DNA from: Rodentibacter caecimuris
Lineage (GTDB): Bacteria; Pseudomonadota; Gammaproteobacteria; Enterobacterales; Pasteurellaceae
Strand: one strand, 5' to 3'
Length of the DNA: 42,630 bases
Assembly (NCBI RefSeq): GCF_024622045.1
Contig: NZ_JANKBP010000018.1
Shown piece after piece: positions 34,115 to 42,563 of this stretch. The position numbers and the translations under genes were made by a program. Position 1 is the first letter of the stretch, and every line of letters begins with the position of its first letter. The notes beneath the pieces are model-generated. The model was not told the origin of the DNA and did not search any database. It saw only the letters and a program-made list of their open reading frames with translations.

Positions 34115-34942
34115 TTAAATCACTTTTTGTACGAGGGCGGAAACATCTTCCGCAAATTGCTCCTGCGTCGCCATTTGGGCTATCTGCTCGTGGGAATAGG
34201 TTTTGCCGTTATACACCGCTACAATACTGGTATCGCCGATTTGAAGGAAGTTATGCTCACCGAAATCGGTATAGCGGGTTGCCCCAATACTGATTACTGC
34301 TTTGGTCGGATAGTCGGCTTGTTTGAGCATTGCAGCAATATGGTTCATCGGGCCTTCGTCCGGCTGATGATTCATTCGATCCACAACCCAATCCAATAAT
34401 TTTTGATGGAAATAGCTATACCCAACCGCAGGGCTGTCGATACCGTACTCATTCAGTACGCCGTTGCGTTTGTGGAAACAGGCAATGTGGTAGTCGTCTA
34501 AAACACCGCTGGCGGTAAACTGATCGAGAGCGATCCAAGTGGGCGAAATGCCTTTCGATTTTTCGCCCCAATTCTTTTTTTCACAAATTTTACGAGCATT
34601 CGGACGGCGGATTGAGCAGTCATTATAAGCAGCAAAATGGGTTGGCTTTAATGCGATAACTTGCTGATTTTCATACTGAATATCGCAAATCAGCGCAATT
34701 TCCGGCTCAATTTGCAGGTTATCTGCATCATTTGGAAAGCAAATTTCGGTATTTGAAAGAGGATAGGTGGCAAGAAATTGGTATTCTCCAAGGTTATCAC
34801 TTGGCACATAAAATGGAAAAATTGCTTTCGGTTGCACCGCTTCAACGGTTTTGACTTGCAAAAAATCCACCGCCTCGCCCGCCTGTTCTAAATGACCGGC
34901 AAAATTGCCTGCCACGCCTAAGCCGATAAATGTAGTGTTCAT
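34115..34942 (-). CDS. Uncharacterised cytoplasmic protein (DUF5718-like)
   Basis: This 275-residue protein has no signal peptide or membrane helix. It starts MNTTFIGLGVAGNFAGHLEQAGE and contains FPFYVPSDNLGEYQFLATYPLS, CSIRRPNARKICEKKNWGEKSKG, and CFHKRNGVLNEYGIDSPAVGYSY. I recall this family as DUF5718 in Pasteurellaceae and relatives but cannot verify it. The SIRRPNARKICEKKNWG stretch resembles fumarylacetoacetate hydrolase-like folds only vaguely. AGGAGA precedes the ATG. It is a single gene, convergent with birA and divergent from hsdM. The 209-bp gap to hsdM holds an ACCGCTTGT motif (34980-34988) and the hsdM promoter. Confidence 0.85.
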   Translation of the reverse strand: MNTTFIGLGVAGNFAGHLEQAGEAVDFLQVKTVEAVQPKAIFPFYVPSDNLGEYQFLATYPLSNTEICFPNDADNLQIEPEIALICDIQYENQQVIALKPTHFAAYNDCSIRRPNARKICEKKNWGEKSKGISPTWIALDQFTASGVLDDYHIACFHKRNGVLNEYGIDSPAVGYSYFHQKLLDWVVDRMNHQPDEGPMNHIAAMLKQADYPTKAVISIGATRYTDFGEHNFLQIGDTSIVAVYNGKTYSHEQIAQMATQEQFAEDVSALVQKVI

Positions 34943-35119
34943 AGTGTTCTCCTTTTTTGTAAAAAATGGGTTAAATTCTACCGCTTGTGTGGTAAAAAAT
35001 CAGTAGTAATAAGAATAAGAAAAACGCCTTAATTAGATTAGAAATAAAATATAGGAGGTTTTAATTATTATTTCTCTCAGACAAACAGGCGGATTTTCAG
35101 TAGAATTGGCGGAATATTG

Positions 35120-35125
35120 TATAAT
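35120..35125 (+). promoter_or_regulatory. -10 element of the hsd operon
   Basis: TATAAT lies 27 bp before the hsdM ATG, giving a leader of only about 20 nt that still contains the GGGAG ribosome binding site. The -35 side is weak; the best candidate is TTTCAG at 35095-35100 with 19-bp spacing. Confidence 0.5.
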
Positions 35126-35151
35126 GATTGCACTTAAATAGGGAGTGAAAG

Positions 35152-36711
35152 ATGAGCAAAGAACAAGAACGTGCGGAATTACATAAAACAATTTGGGCGA
35201 TTGCTGAAGAGTTACGAGGGAGTGTGGACGGTTGGGATTTTAAATCCTATGTATTGGGAATGCTATTTTATCGCTTTATTTCTGAAAATCTGACGAGCTA
35301 TATCAATCAAGGGGAATGGAAAGCCGGTAATCCTGATTTCGACTATGCCAAATTAGATAATCAAACGGCGGAATATGGTCGAGAACAGACCGTGCAATCC
35401 AAAGGTTTTTATATTTTGCCGAGCGATCTTTTTGAGAATGTGCAACAAAATGCCCCATTACATCAAGAAAATCTGAATGAAATTCTTAGCCGAGTGTTTA
35501 AAAATATTGAAAATTCTGCGCTAGGTGAAGAAAGTGAGGACGATTTCAAAGGGCTGTTTGCCGATATTGATGTCAATAGCAATAAACTCGGCTCAACGGT
35601 GCTGAAGCGTAACGAACGGCTGACCAAAATTCTCAATGCGGTCGCTTCCTTAAAATTGGGTGATTACCAAGAGAATAACAACGATCTATTTGGTGATGCC
35701 TACGAATACTTAATTGCAATGTACGCCAGCAATGCAGGAAAATCGGGCGGCGAGTTTTTTACGCCGCAGGAAGTATCGGCATTATTGGCGAAAATAGTGA
35801 TTGGCGATAAAACGCACATCAACAAAGTCTATGATCCGGCGTGTGGAAGCGGGTCGTTATTGCTGAAATTTGCCAAAGTGCTGGGTAAAGATAAGGTTCG
35901 GCAAGGCTTTTTTGGGCAGGAAATCAATATCACCACCTACAACCTTGCCCGAATCAATATGTTTTTGCACGATATTAACTACGAAAAATTTGATATAGCC
36001 CTAGGTGATACCCTTATCGAACCACACCATTGGGACGATGAACCTTTTGATGCGATTGTTTCCAACCCGCCTTACTCAATCAAATGGGAAGGAGATAATA
36101 ATCCGCTCTTGATTAACGACCCCCGTTTTGCACCGGCAGGTATTCTTGCACCAAAAAGTAAGGCGGATTTGGCCTTTACGATGCATATGCTCCATTGGCT
36201 GGCGACCGACGGCACGGCGGCAATCGTTGAGTTTCCCGGCGTATTGTATCGGGGCGGAGCAGAGCAGAAAATCCGCCAGTATCTCATCGATAACAACTAT
36301 GTGGATACCGTAATCCAGCTACCTGCCAACCTGTTTTTTGGCGTTACCATTGCAACTTGCATTATTGTGCTGAAAAAGAGCAAAGCCGATAATGCCGTTC
36401 TCTTTATTGATGCAAGCGGTCAGTTTGTGAAAGGCGGTAACAAAAATAAACTCTCTGAGGAGAATATTGCCACCATTTATCAGGCGGTAAAACAACGGCA
36501 AAATCAACCGCACTTTGCCGAGCTGATTGAAAATAAAAAGATTGGCGAAAACGACTATAACCTCTCTGTTTCAAGCTATGTGGAGCAAGAAGACACGAGC
36601 GAGAAAGTGGATATTACAGAACTCAATGCCCGTATTGCTGACATCGTGAAACATCAAGCCGAACTGCGTACCGCGATTGATAAGATTGTGGCGGAGATTG
36701 AGGGGCAATGA
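35152..36711 (+). CDS. hsdM: Type I restriction-modification system methylase subunit HsdM
   Basis: HsdM of 519 residues transfers methyl groups to adenine at the site chosen by HsdS. It has the N-terminal helical HsdM_N domain (about 8-140) and GGEFFTPQEVSALLA. The SAM-binding motif I is DPACGSG at 228-234, and the catalytic motif IV is NPPY at 305-308. The C-terminal helices carry the coiled segment ITELNARIADIVKHQAEL. Length is typical and no defect is seen. An uptake signal in minus orientation lies at 36507. The next genes in the locus are broken, so the methylase may lack its specificity subunit. Confidence 0.97.
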   Translation: MSKEQERAELHKTIWAIAEELRGSVDGWDFKSYVLGMLFYRFISENLTSYINQGEWKAGNPDFDYAKLDNQTAEYGREQTVQSKGFYILPSDLFENVQQNAPLHQENLNEILSRVFKNIENSALGEESEDDFKGLFADIDVNSNKLGSTVLKRNERLTKILNAVASLKLGDYQENNNDLFGDAYEYLIAMYASNAGKSGGEFFTPQEVSALLAKIVIGDKTHINKVYDPACGSGSLLLKFAKVLGKDKVRQGFFGQEINITTYNLARINMFLHDINYEKFDIALGDTLIEPHHWDDEPFDAIVSNPPYSIKWEGDNNPLLINDPRFAPAGILAPKSKADLAFTMHMLHWLATDGTAAIVEFPGVLYRGGAEQKIRQYLIDNNYVDTVIQLPANLFFGVTIATCIIVLKKSKADNAVLFIDASGQFVKGGNKNKLSEENIATIYQAVKQRQNQPHFAELIENKKIGENDYNLSVSSYVEQEDTSEKVDITELNARIADIVKHQAELRTAIDKIVAEIEGQ

Positions 36712-36730
36712 TGAAGCCGACAAATGAACT

Positions 36731-36971
36731 CAATTATTTGATGTTGAAGTTCCAGCAATTTCTAAACACCTTTCCAATATTTTTGAGGAGGGTGAATTAA
36801 GCCTTGAATCAACTGTTTCCAAAATGGAAATAGTTCAAACAGAAGGAAAAAGGACAGATAACGAAAAAATAAGCAGAGATTAAAGCAAAGTCAGAATATG
36901 ATAAGTTTAATAAAACTCAAAAAATCATCTCTGATTTTGAAAAAAGTCTGAATTTTTCAAAAGAAAATTAA
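36731..36971 (+). pseudogene. Collapsed rhuM-like gene
   Basis: The start of this gap encodes LFDVEVPAISKHLSNIFEEG, then SLESTVSKMEIVQTEGK. These match the N-terminal region of RhuM-family proteins. A frame change follows at about 36873-36883. The next frame reads AEIKAKSEYDKFNKTQKI then ISDFEKSL to a TAA at 36969-36971, resembling the RhuM C-terminus. Only about 75 codons remain of a gene usually near 330, so a large internal deletion plus a frameshift is implied. RhuM-type genes are often found inside hsd loci. Their function is not established. The identification is from memory of the family. Confidence 0.7.
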
Positions 36972-37025
36972 AAAGAGCGGTCGGTTTCCACCGATTTTTT
37001 GCAACGTAGCAAGTTCGCAGAGTAG

Positions 37026-37044
37026 GGACGCCACGCTGGCGTCC
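37026..37044. repeat. Perfect hairpin just upstream of hsdS
   Basis: GGACGCCA and TGGCGTCC are separated by CGC, giving a GC-rich 8-bp stem with a 3-nt loop. It stands in AT-rich DNA between the rhuM remnant and hsdS, 23 bp before the hsdS start. There is no T-run behind it, so it looks more like a dispersed REP-type palindrome than a terminator. Confidence 0.6.
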
Positions 37045-37067
37045 GCATAGTAATGAGAGAAAAGAGA

Positions 37068-38326
37068 ATGAACGACATTGAAAAAATGATAGAAAGCCTT
37101 TGTCCTGATAGGGTGGAGTTTTTCAAAATATCGGATATTTGTGAGAGAAATTCAGGTATAAATATTACAGCAGCCAAAATGAAAGAATTGCATAAGGATA
37201 ATGCCCCTGTTCGTATATTTGCTGGTGGAAGCACCTTTGCAGATGTTAGTTTTAGTGATTTACTAGAAAAAGATATTATCAAAGATGTAAGTATAATAGT
37301 GAAATCAAGAGGTTACATTGGTTTTGAGTATTATGATAAACCCTTTACTCATAAAAATGAGTTTTGGTCTTATACTACAAATAATAAGAATGCTTGTTTG
37401 AAATATTTATACTATTATCTTATCAATCATACAGAGTTCTTCCAGAAAAAAGCAAAAGCAACTTCAGTAAAAATTCCACAATTATCTGTTTCCGATACTG
37501 ATAACTTTAAAATCCCCCTCCCCCCACTCGAAATTCAACAAAAATTGTAAAAGTGCTTGACATTTTTACCGAGCTGGAGGCTACGCTGGAGGCAGAATTA
37601 TCCCTGCGGAAAAAACAATATGAGTATTACCGAAATAGTCTTTTAAGTTTTGATGATATGGGTGCTCACCCACTGAAAAAATATTTAGAGGAACTTTGCC
37701 CACAAGGTGTGCCAATGGTGGCGTTTAAGACTTTGGAGGAGGTGGCACTAGATTTCGGAAGAGGGAAGTCTAAACATAGACCAAGGAATGATGAAAGATT
37801 ATATGGAGGGGATATTCCATTTATACAAACAGGAGATATTCGCAATAGTGGACATTATTTAAGAAATTATTCACAGACCTATAGTGAGTTTGGCTTAGCA
37901 CAAAGTAAATTATGGAAGAAAGGTACTCTTTGTATCACTATTGCTGCTAATATCTCTGAAACGGCTATTTTAGATTTTGATGCTTGCTTTCCCGATAGTG
38001 TTATAGGTTTTGTTGCTAATCCAAGAGAAACTTCAGAACCTTATGTTGAGTATCTTTTATCTGCATTTAAGACAAAAGTTCAAGAAAAAAGTTATGGTAG
38101 TGCACAAGAAAATATTAACTTATCTTTATTTCATAGTTTGAAGTTTCCATTCCCACCACTCGAAATCCAACAAATGATAGTCGATATTTTGGATAAATTT
38201 GATAAACTAGTAAACGATTTAACCACAGGCTTGCCTGCGGAAATCAATGCCCGTCGGCAGCAGTATGAATACTATAGAAATAAATTATTAACTTTTAAGG
38301 AGTGCAAAAATGACTTCAATGTGTAA
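37068..38326 (+). pseudogene. hsdS: Type I specificity subunit HsdS, disrupted by a single-base frameshift
   Basis: Two frames (37068-37550 and 37553-38326) together make one normal HsdS of about 420 residues. The order is target-recognition domain 1, central helix, target-recognition domain 2, C-terminal helix. The repeat signature PLPPLEIQQ plus QYEYYRN occurs after each recognition domain. The first frame ends at TAA 37548 because the A run at 37540-37544 has five A's; six would give EIQQKIVKVLDIFTELEATL and restore the protein. A C5-T-C6 tract lies just upstream (37513-37525). A GTG at 37553 could restart a half-size subunit with one recognition domain and both helices. A sequencing error is possible. 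Confidence 0.9.
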
Positions 38327-39221
38327 GCAATCTATTCCTGAAGAATTACAATTTTGGGAGGATAGTTATCAAGAAAAAGCTCAAGATAAAAATCTTAATA
38401 CTGATAAGGTATCCTCTAGGGATTATATACGAAAAAGTGGGGCTAATAATTTAAACTTTGTTATTAGTTCTTATGTACCGTCGATTAAAATAAAATCCTA
38501 TGACGCTTTGCGTTGCTTGCTGTATACAGAGCATTTTGATGGTGTTGGTTCTGATTGGGTGTTTAGAGGACATAGAGATCATAATTGGAGATTAGAATCT
38601 ACACTGGAACGTATTGGATCTAAATCTTTAGATTTGAGAGAGGCTCATTTAAATCAATTTAGAAAGGAATGTCGTAGAATTTTTAAGGATAAAACTTACT
38701 TATCTGATATGGACGAAAATGATTTTTGGGCAATTGGGCAACACTATGATCTTGCTACACCATTGTTAGACTGGAGTCAATCTCCTTATGTTGCATTATT
38801 TTTTGCTTTTGAACACCAACAAGATGATGATAATTATCGGGTAATTTATGCATTAAATAAAACAAAATTGGTAAATCTTTTCTCTAAGATTGAAGTTCAA
38901 GAGCAATTATTCTTTGAACCTAGTAAAGATCCTTTTGGAAGATTAGTAAATCAATCGGGTCTGTTTACTATTGCTCCTTATTGTACAACATTGGAGGATA
39001 TGTTAATTGATAATTTAAGGAGAGTTAATATTACTAAAGCAAATGACATAGCTAACTATATTTGCAAAATATATATTAAAAGTTCTCCTAGTATCAGAAA
39101 GAATTGTTTGTTAGATTTAAGACAAATGAATATTCATCGAGGAACACTTTGTCCTGATTTAAATGGAGCAGCTTTATATTGTAATCATATGATTAAAGAG
39201 CAATACGGAATTGATTGTTAA
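38310..39221 (+). CDS. FRG-domain protein of unknown function in the hsd operon
   Basis: The product has 303 residues and carries an FRG domain at about 82-240: WVFRGHRDHNWRLESTLER (FRG at 85-87) and the strongly conserved IGQHYDLATPLLDWSQSPY followed by VALFFAFE (142-167). There is no membrane helix or signal peptide. The molecular function of FRG domains is not established. It has a strong AAGGAG site at 38297-38302 and overlaps hsdS by 17 bp, so it is transcribed with the restriction genes. hsdR follows after 27 bp. By position it may be an accessory anti-phage or R-M regulatory gene; that is inference. Confidence 0.88.
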   Translation: MTSMCKQSIPEELQFWEDSYQEKAQDKNLNTDKVSSRDYIRKSGANNLNFVISSYVPSIKIKSYDALRCLLYTEHFDGVGSDWVFRGHRDHNWRLESTLERIGSKSLDLREAHLNQFRKECRRIFKDKTYLSDMDENDFWAIGQHYDLATPLLDWSQSPYVALFFAFEHQQDDDNYRVIYALNKTKLVNLFSKIEVQEQLFFEPSKDPFGRLVNQSGLFTIAPYCTTLEDMLIDNLRRVNITKANDIANYICKIYIKSSPSIRKNCLLDLRQMNIHRGTLCPDLNGAALYCNHMIKEQYGIDC

Positions 39222-39248
39222 TAAGATCAAAGACAAACGAGGCAAAAA

Positions 39249-42200
39249 ATGAACTATCTTGATTTGGTATTGGAAAACCCCGAAAGCACGGTAGTGGCAA
39301 AATATGAGCGGGATAATGCCGTTCAGGAAGATAGCTATCAGAGTGAAGCACAGCTTGAACAAGCCTTTATTCAGCAACTGACTTCGCAAGCCTATGAGCG
39401 TTTATTTATCCATACCGAGCAAGATTTAATTGCCAATTTACGCCGACAGTTAGAGCGGTTGAATCATTATGCGTTTAGTGAAACCGAGTGGAAACACTTT
39501 TTTAATGAAGTGATTGCCAATAAGAATAGTCATATTGCCGATAAAAGTGAAATCATTCAACAAGATGAAATCCAGCTTTTAATCTGTGATGACGGTACAA
39601 CGAAGAATATTTGTTTGGTGGATAAAGAGGATATTCATAACAACCATTTGCAAGTGCTAAATCAGTATGAAGTCAATGATACGCCTCGTCAAAATCGCTA
39701 TGACGTTACTGTATTGGTGAATGGTTTACCGTTGGTGCATATTGAGTTAAAACGGCGTGGCGTCGATATTCGGGAAGCCTTTAACCAAATTAATCGTTAT
39801 CAGCGGGAAAGTTTTTGGGCGGGTAGCGGGCTGTTTGAATATGTTCAGTTATTCGTGATTTCTAATGGTACGCTCACTAAATATTATAGTAATTCAACCC
39901 GTGATAGCCATTTAAAAGAGCAACGCAATAGTCATCGGCGTAAGCAGAAAACCAGTAACAGTTTTGAATTTACTTCGTGGTGGGCAGATGCGGAAAATAA
40001 GCCGATTACGGAGTTGATGGACTTTACCAAAACCTTTTTTGCCAAACATAGCTTGCTTAAAATTCTATTTCGCTATTGTGTGTTCACATCTGACCGCTTG
40101 TTATTAGTGATGCGTCCTTATCAGATCGTTGCTACCGAGCGTATTTTAAATAAGTTACAGATTGCACAAAATTATAAGCAATTCGGTTCAATCGATGCTG
40201 GCGGTTATATTTGGCATACAACGGGGAGTGGTAAAACTTTAACCTCATTTAAAACGGCGCAACTTGCCAGCCAGTTACCTTTTATTCATAAAGTGTTGTT
40301 TGTGGTCGATAGAAAAGATCTCGATTATCAAACCATGAAAGAGTATGACAAATTCCAGCAAGGGGCGGCGAATAGCAATACCAGCACCAAAATTCTTGCC
40401 AAGCAACTGGGCGACCCTAATGCCAAGATTATTATTACGACCATTCAAAAACTGGCGATATTTATTAAACGCCACGGTAGCCACGCGATTTTTAATGAGA
40501 ATATTGTGCTTATTTTTGATGAATGTCATCGTTCACAATTTGGTGAAATGCACCAAGCGATTACTAAAGCATTTAAAAAGTATGCGTTATTTGGTTTTAC
40601 AGGGACACCGATTTTTGCCCAAAACGCACAGCAACAGTCATCGGCATTTTCGCCATTAAAGACTACAACGGCACAGACGTTTGGCACAAAGCTCCATACT
40701 TATACGATTGTGAATGCAATCGCAGATAAAAATGTGTTGCCGTTTCGGGTGGATTATGTCCGTACGGTGAAAGAAGCCGATAATGTGGAAGATAAGAAAG
40801 TTGCCGATATTGATCGGGAACGGGCGTTGAATGCCCCTGAACGTATTCATAATATTGTCGCCTATATTTTACAGCACTTTGTTCAGAAAACCCTTCGTAA
40901 TAAATCTTACTTTTTTAACCGCTTGTCAAACATTGAACATCTTGCTTCTGCCACAGATCGCCGCTCAATAGAAGAAATCAAAACGAAAATTCGTCTAAGT
41001 GGTTTTAACTCGATTTTTGCCGTGAGTTCAATTGAGGTGGCAAAGCACTATTATCAAACATTCAAACAGCAACAAGCACAATTACCTGAAGCACAAAGGC
41101 TAAAAATTGCTACGATTTTTAGCTACGGTGCAAATGATGAGCTTGATGATGACAATATTGACGATGAGAATTCAGAAAATACCGAAGGACTGAGCGTGAG
41201 TCATCGGGATTTTTTAGACAATGCGATTGCCGATTACAATCGGTTATTTAATACCAATTACGATACATCAGCGGAAAAATTCCAAAATTATTATCGTGAT
41301 GTATCGTTGAGAATGAAAAATCGTGAGATTGATTTGTTAATTGTCGTGAATATGTTTTTAACGGGCTTTGATGCGACAACGCTCAATACGCTTTGGGTCG
41401 ATAAAAACTTGAAAAATCACGGCTTGCTACAAGCCTATTCCCGTACCAATCGGATTTTAAATTCGGTAAAACGCTTTGGAAATATTGTTTGTTTTCGCAA
41501 TCTGGAAAAAGCAACTAATGACAGTATTGCTTTATTTGGTGATAAAGAAGCTGGCGGTTTAGTGTTGATGAAACCCTTTAAGGATTACTATGAGGGTTAT
41601 GAAGACAATGGAAAGAAACGGCGTGGTTATAAGGATATTGTTGCGGAGCTTTTAGAAAAATTCCCTGTTGGTGAGCGCATTGAAAGCGAAAAAGCTAAAA
41701 AAGAATTTATTAAGCTGTACAGTAGTTTTTTAAAATTACAAAATATTCTTTCCGTGTTCGATCAATTTAAGAGCTTAGAGATTTTGACGGAGAGGAATAT
41801 CCAAGACTATCATTCACTTTATATTGATCTTTACGAAGAGTTTCGTAGCACGAAAGAGGACGATGCAGAAAATATTAATGATGACATTGTTTTCGAAATG
41901 GAATTGATCAAACAAGTGGAAATTAATATTGATTATATCTTAGAGCTTATCCGTCAATACCATATTAAAAATGGTGAGGATAAAGAGTTGCTGATTAACA
42001 TTGAGAAAGCGGTTGATTCCAGCGTGGAGCTACGCAATAAAAAAGGTTTAATTCAAACCTTCATTGCTTCGTTAACACCAAATGCAGAATTTGATGAAAG
42101 TTGGCGTTTTCATATTGAGCAAGCGAAACAAAAAGAGCTAGATGAAATTATCGACAAAGAAAATCTTAACCCTGAAGCAACACATCAATTTGTAAACAGT

Positions 42201-42356
42201 GCGTTTGAAAATGGTGTATTTAGTGAAGCAGGCACGTTGATTGATAAAGTCTTGCCGCCGATGTCTCGTTTTACCCCCGATAATCAGCGTAGCAAAAAAC
42301 TCCAGACCGTTTTGGATAAACTCAAAGCCTTTTTTGAGCGTTTTTTTGGGATCTAG
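39249..42356 (+). CDS. hsdR: Type I restriction endonuclease subunit HsdR
   Basis: HsdR of 1035 residues is the translocating nuclease subunit. The N-terminal PD-(D/E)xK nuclease has Asp152 and ELK at 166-168 in RYDVTVLVNGLPLVHIELK. The SF2 motor follows with Walker A TTGSGKT at 324-330, DECH at 424-427 and TGTP at 451-454. Motif VI is LLQAYSRTNRI. The C-terminal helical region binds HsdM and HsdS. No defect is visible. An ACCGCTTGT motif (40918-40926), the reverse complement of the Actinobacillus pleuropneumoniae-type uptake signal, lies within the gene. GAGG precedes the ATG. Confidence 0.97.
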   Translation: MNYLDLVLENPESTVVAKYERDNAVQEDSYQSEAQLEQAFIQQLTSQAYERLFIHTEQDLIANLRRQLERLNHYAFSETEWKHFFNEVIANKNSHIADKSEIIQQDEIQLLICDDGTTKNICLVDKEDIHNNHLQVLNQYEVNDTPRQNRYDVTVLVNGLPLVHIELKRRGVDIREAFNQINRYQRESFWAGSGLFEYVQLFVISNGTLTKYYSNSTRDSHLKEQRNSHRRKQKTSNSFEFTSWWADAENKPITELMDFTKTFFAKHSLLKILFRYCVFTSDRLLLVMRPYQIVATERILNKLQIAQNYKQFGSIDAGGYIWHTTGSGKTLTSFKTAQLASQLPFIHKVLFVVDRKDLDYQTMKEYDKFQQGAANSNTSTKILAKQLGDPNAKIIITTIQKLAIFIKRHGSHAIFNENIVLIFDECHRSQFGEMHQAITKAFKKYALFGFTGTPIFAQNAQQQSSAFSPLKTTTAQTFGTKLHTYTIVNAIADKNVLPFRVDYVRTVKEADNVEDKKVADIDRERALNAPERIHNIVAYILQHFVQKTLRNKSYFFNRLSNIEHLASATDRRSIEEIKTKIRLSGFNSIFAVSSIEVAKHYYQTFKQQQAQLPEAQRLKIATIFSYGANDELDDDNIDDENSENTEGLSVSHRDFLDNAIADYNRLFNTNYDTSAEKFQNYYRDVSLRMKNREIDLLIVVNMFLTGFDATTLNTLWVDKNLKNHGLLQAYSRTNRILNSVKRFGNIVCFRNLEKATNDSIALFGDKEAGGLVLMKPFKDYYEGYEDNGKKRRGYKDIVAELLEKFPVGERIESEKAKKEFIKLYSSFLKLQNILSVFDQFKSLEILTERNIQDYHSLYIDLYEEFRSTKEDDAENINDDIVFEMELIKQVEINIDYILELIRQYHIKNGEDKELLINIEKAVDSSVELRNKKGLIQTFIASLTPNAEFDESWRFHIEQAKQKELDEIIDKENLNPEATHQFVNSAFENGVFSEAGTLIDKVLPPMSRFTPDNQRSKKLQTVLDKLKAFFERFFGI

Positions 42357-42461
42357 TTAGATAAAACATTCAAATATTGAAGCAATTTTCAACATATTGA
42401 TTGTGATTTCACCAGACGGTCACTTTTTTGAAATTTTTTGCGATTTTTTTGCAAAAACCGC

Positions 42462-42489
42462 TTGCATTGTTTTTCATTTTCCCTATAAT
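42462..42489 (+). promoter_or_regulatory. rRNA operon P1-type promoter
   Basis: TTGCAT (42462-42467) and TATAAT (42484-42489) are 16 bp apart. They are preceded by an A/T-rich UP-element-like stretch (about 42421-42457) and followed by a GC-rich discriminator (GCGCACC). This is the classic strong, growth-rate-controlled rrn promoter layout. Transcription runs out of the window toward a 16S gene. Confidence 0.85.
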
Positions 42490-42500
42490 GCGCACCACAC

Positions 42501-42563
42501 AACGACGCGCTGTTGTGAAGTAAGAAGATTTGCCGGTGCGTCGTTATTTTTTGCTCTTTAACA
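42501..42563 (+). promoter_or_regulatory. rRNA leader with stem-loop and boxA antitermination site
   Basis: AACGACGC (42501-42508) pairs with GCGTCGTT (42538-42545) as a leader stem. TGCTCTTTAACA (42552-42563) is the boxA element of bacterial rRNA operons, where the Nus factors bind to prevent early termination. The remaining bases to 42630 are 16S leader; the mature 16S start is not reached. Confidence 0.88.

Noticed and set aside
37513..37525. C-rich tract in hsdS as a phase-variation switch by itself
   Set aside because: It is interrupted (C5-T-C6) and short, and the frame is intact across it; the frame break is at the following A run.
42400..42430. Intrinsic terminator of hsdR
   Set aside because: Only a 4-bp stem before the T-run is visible, which is too weak to call.
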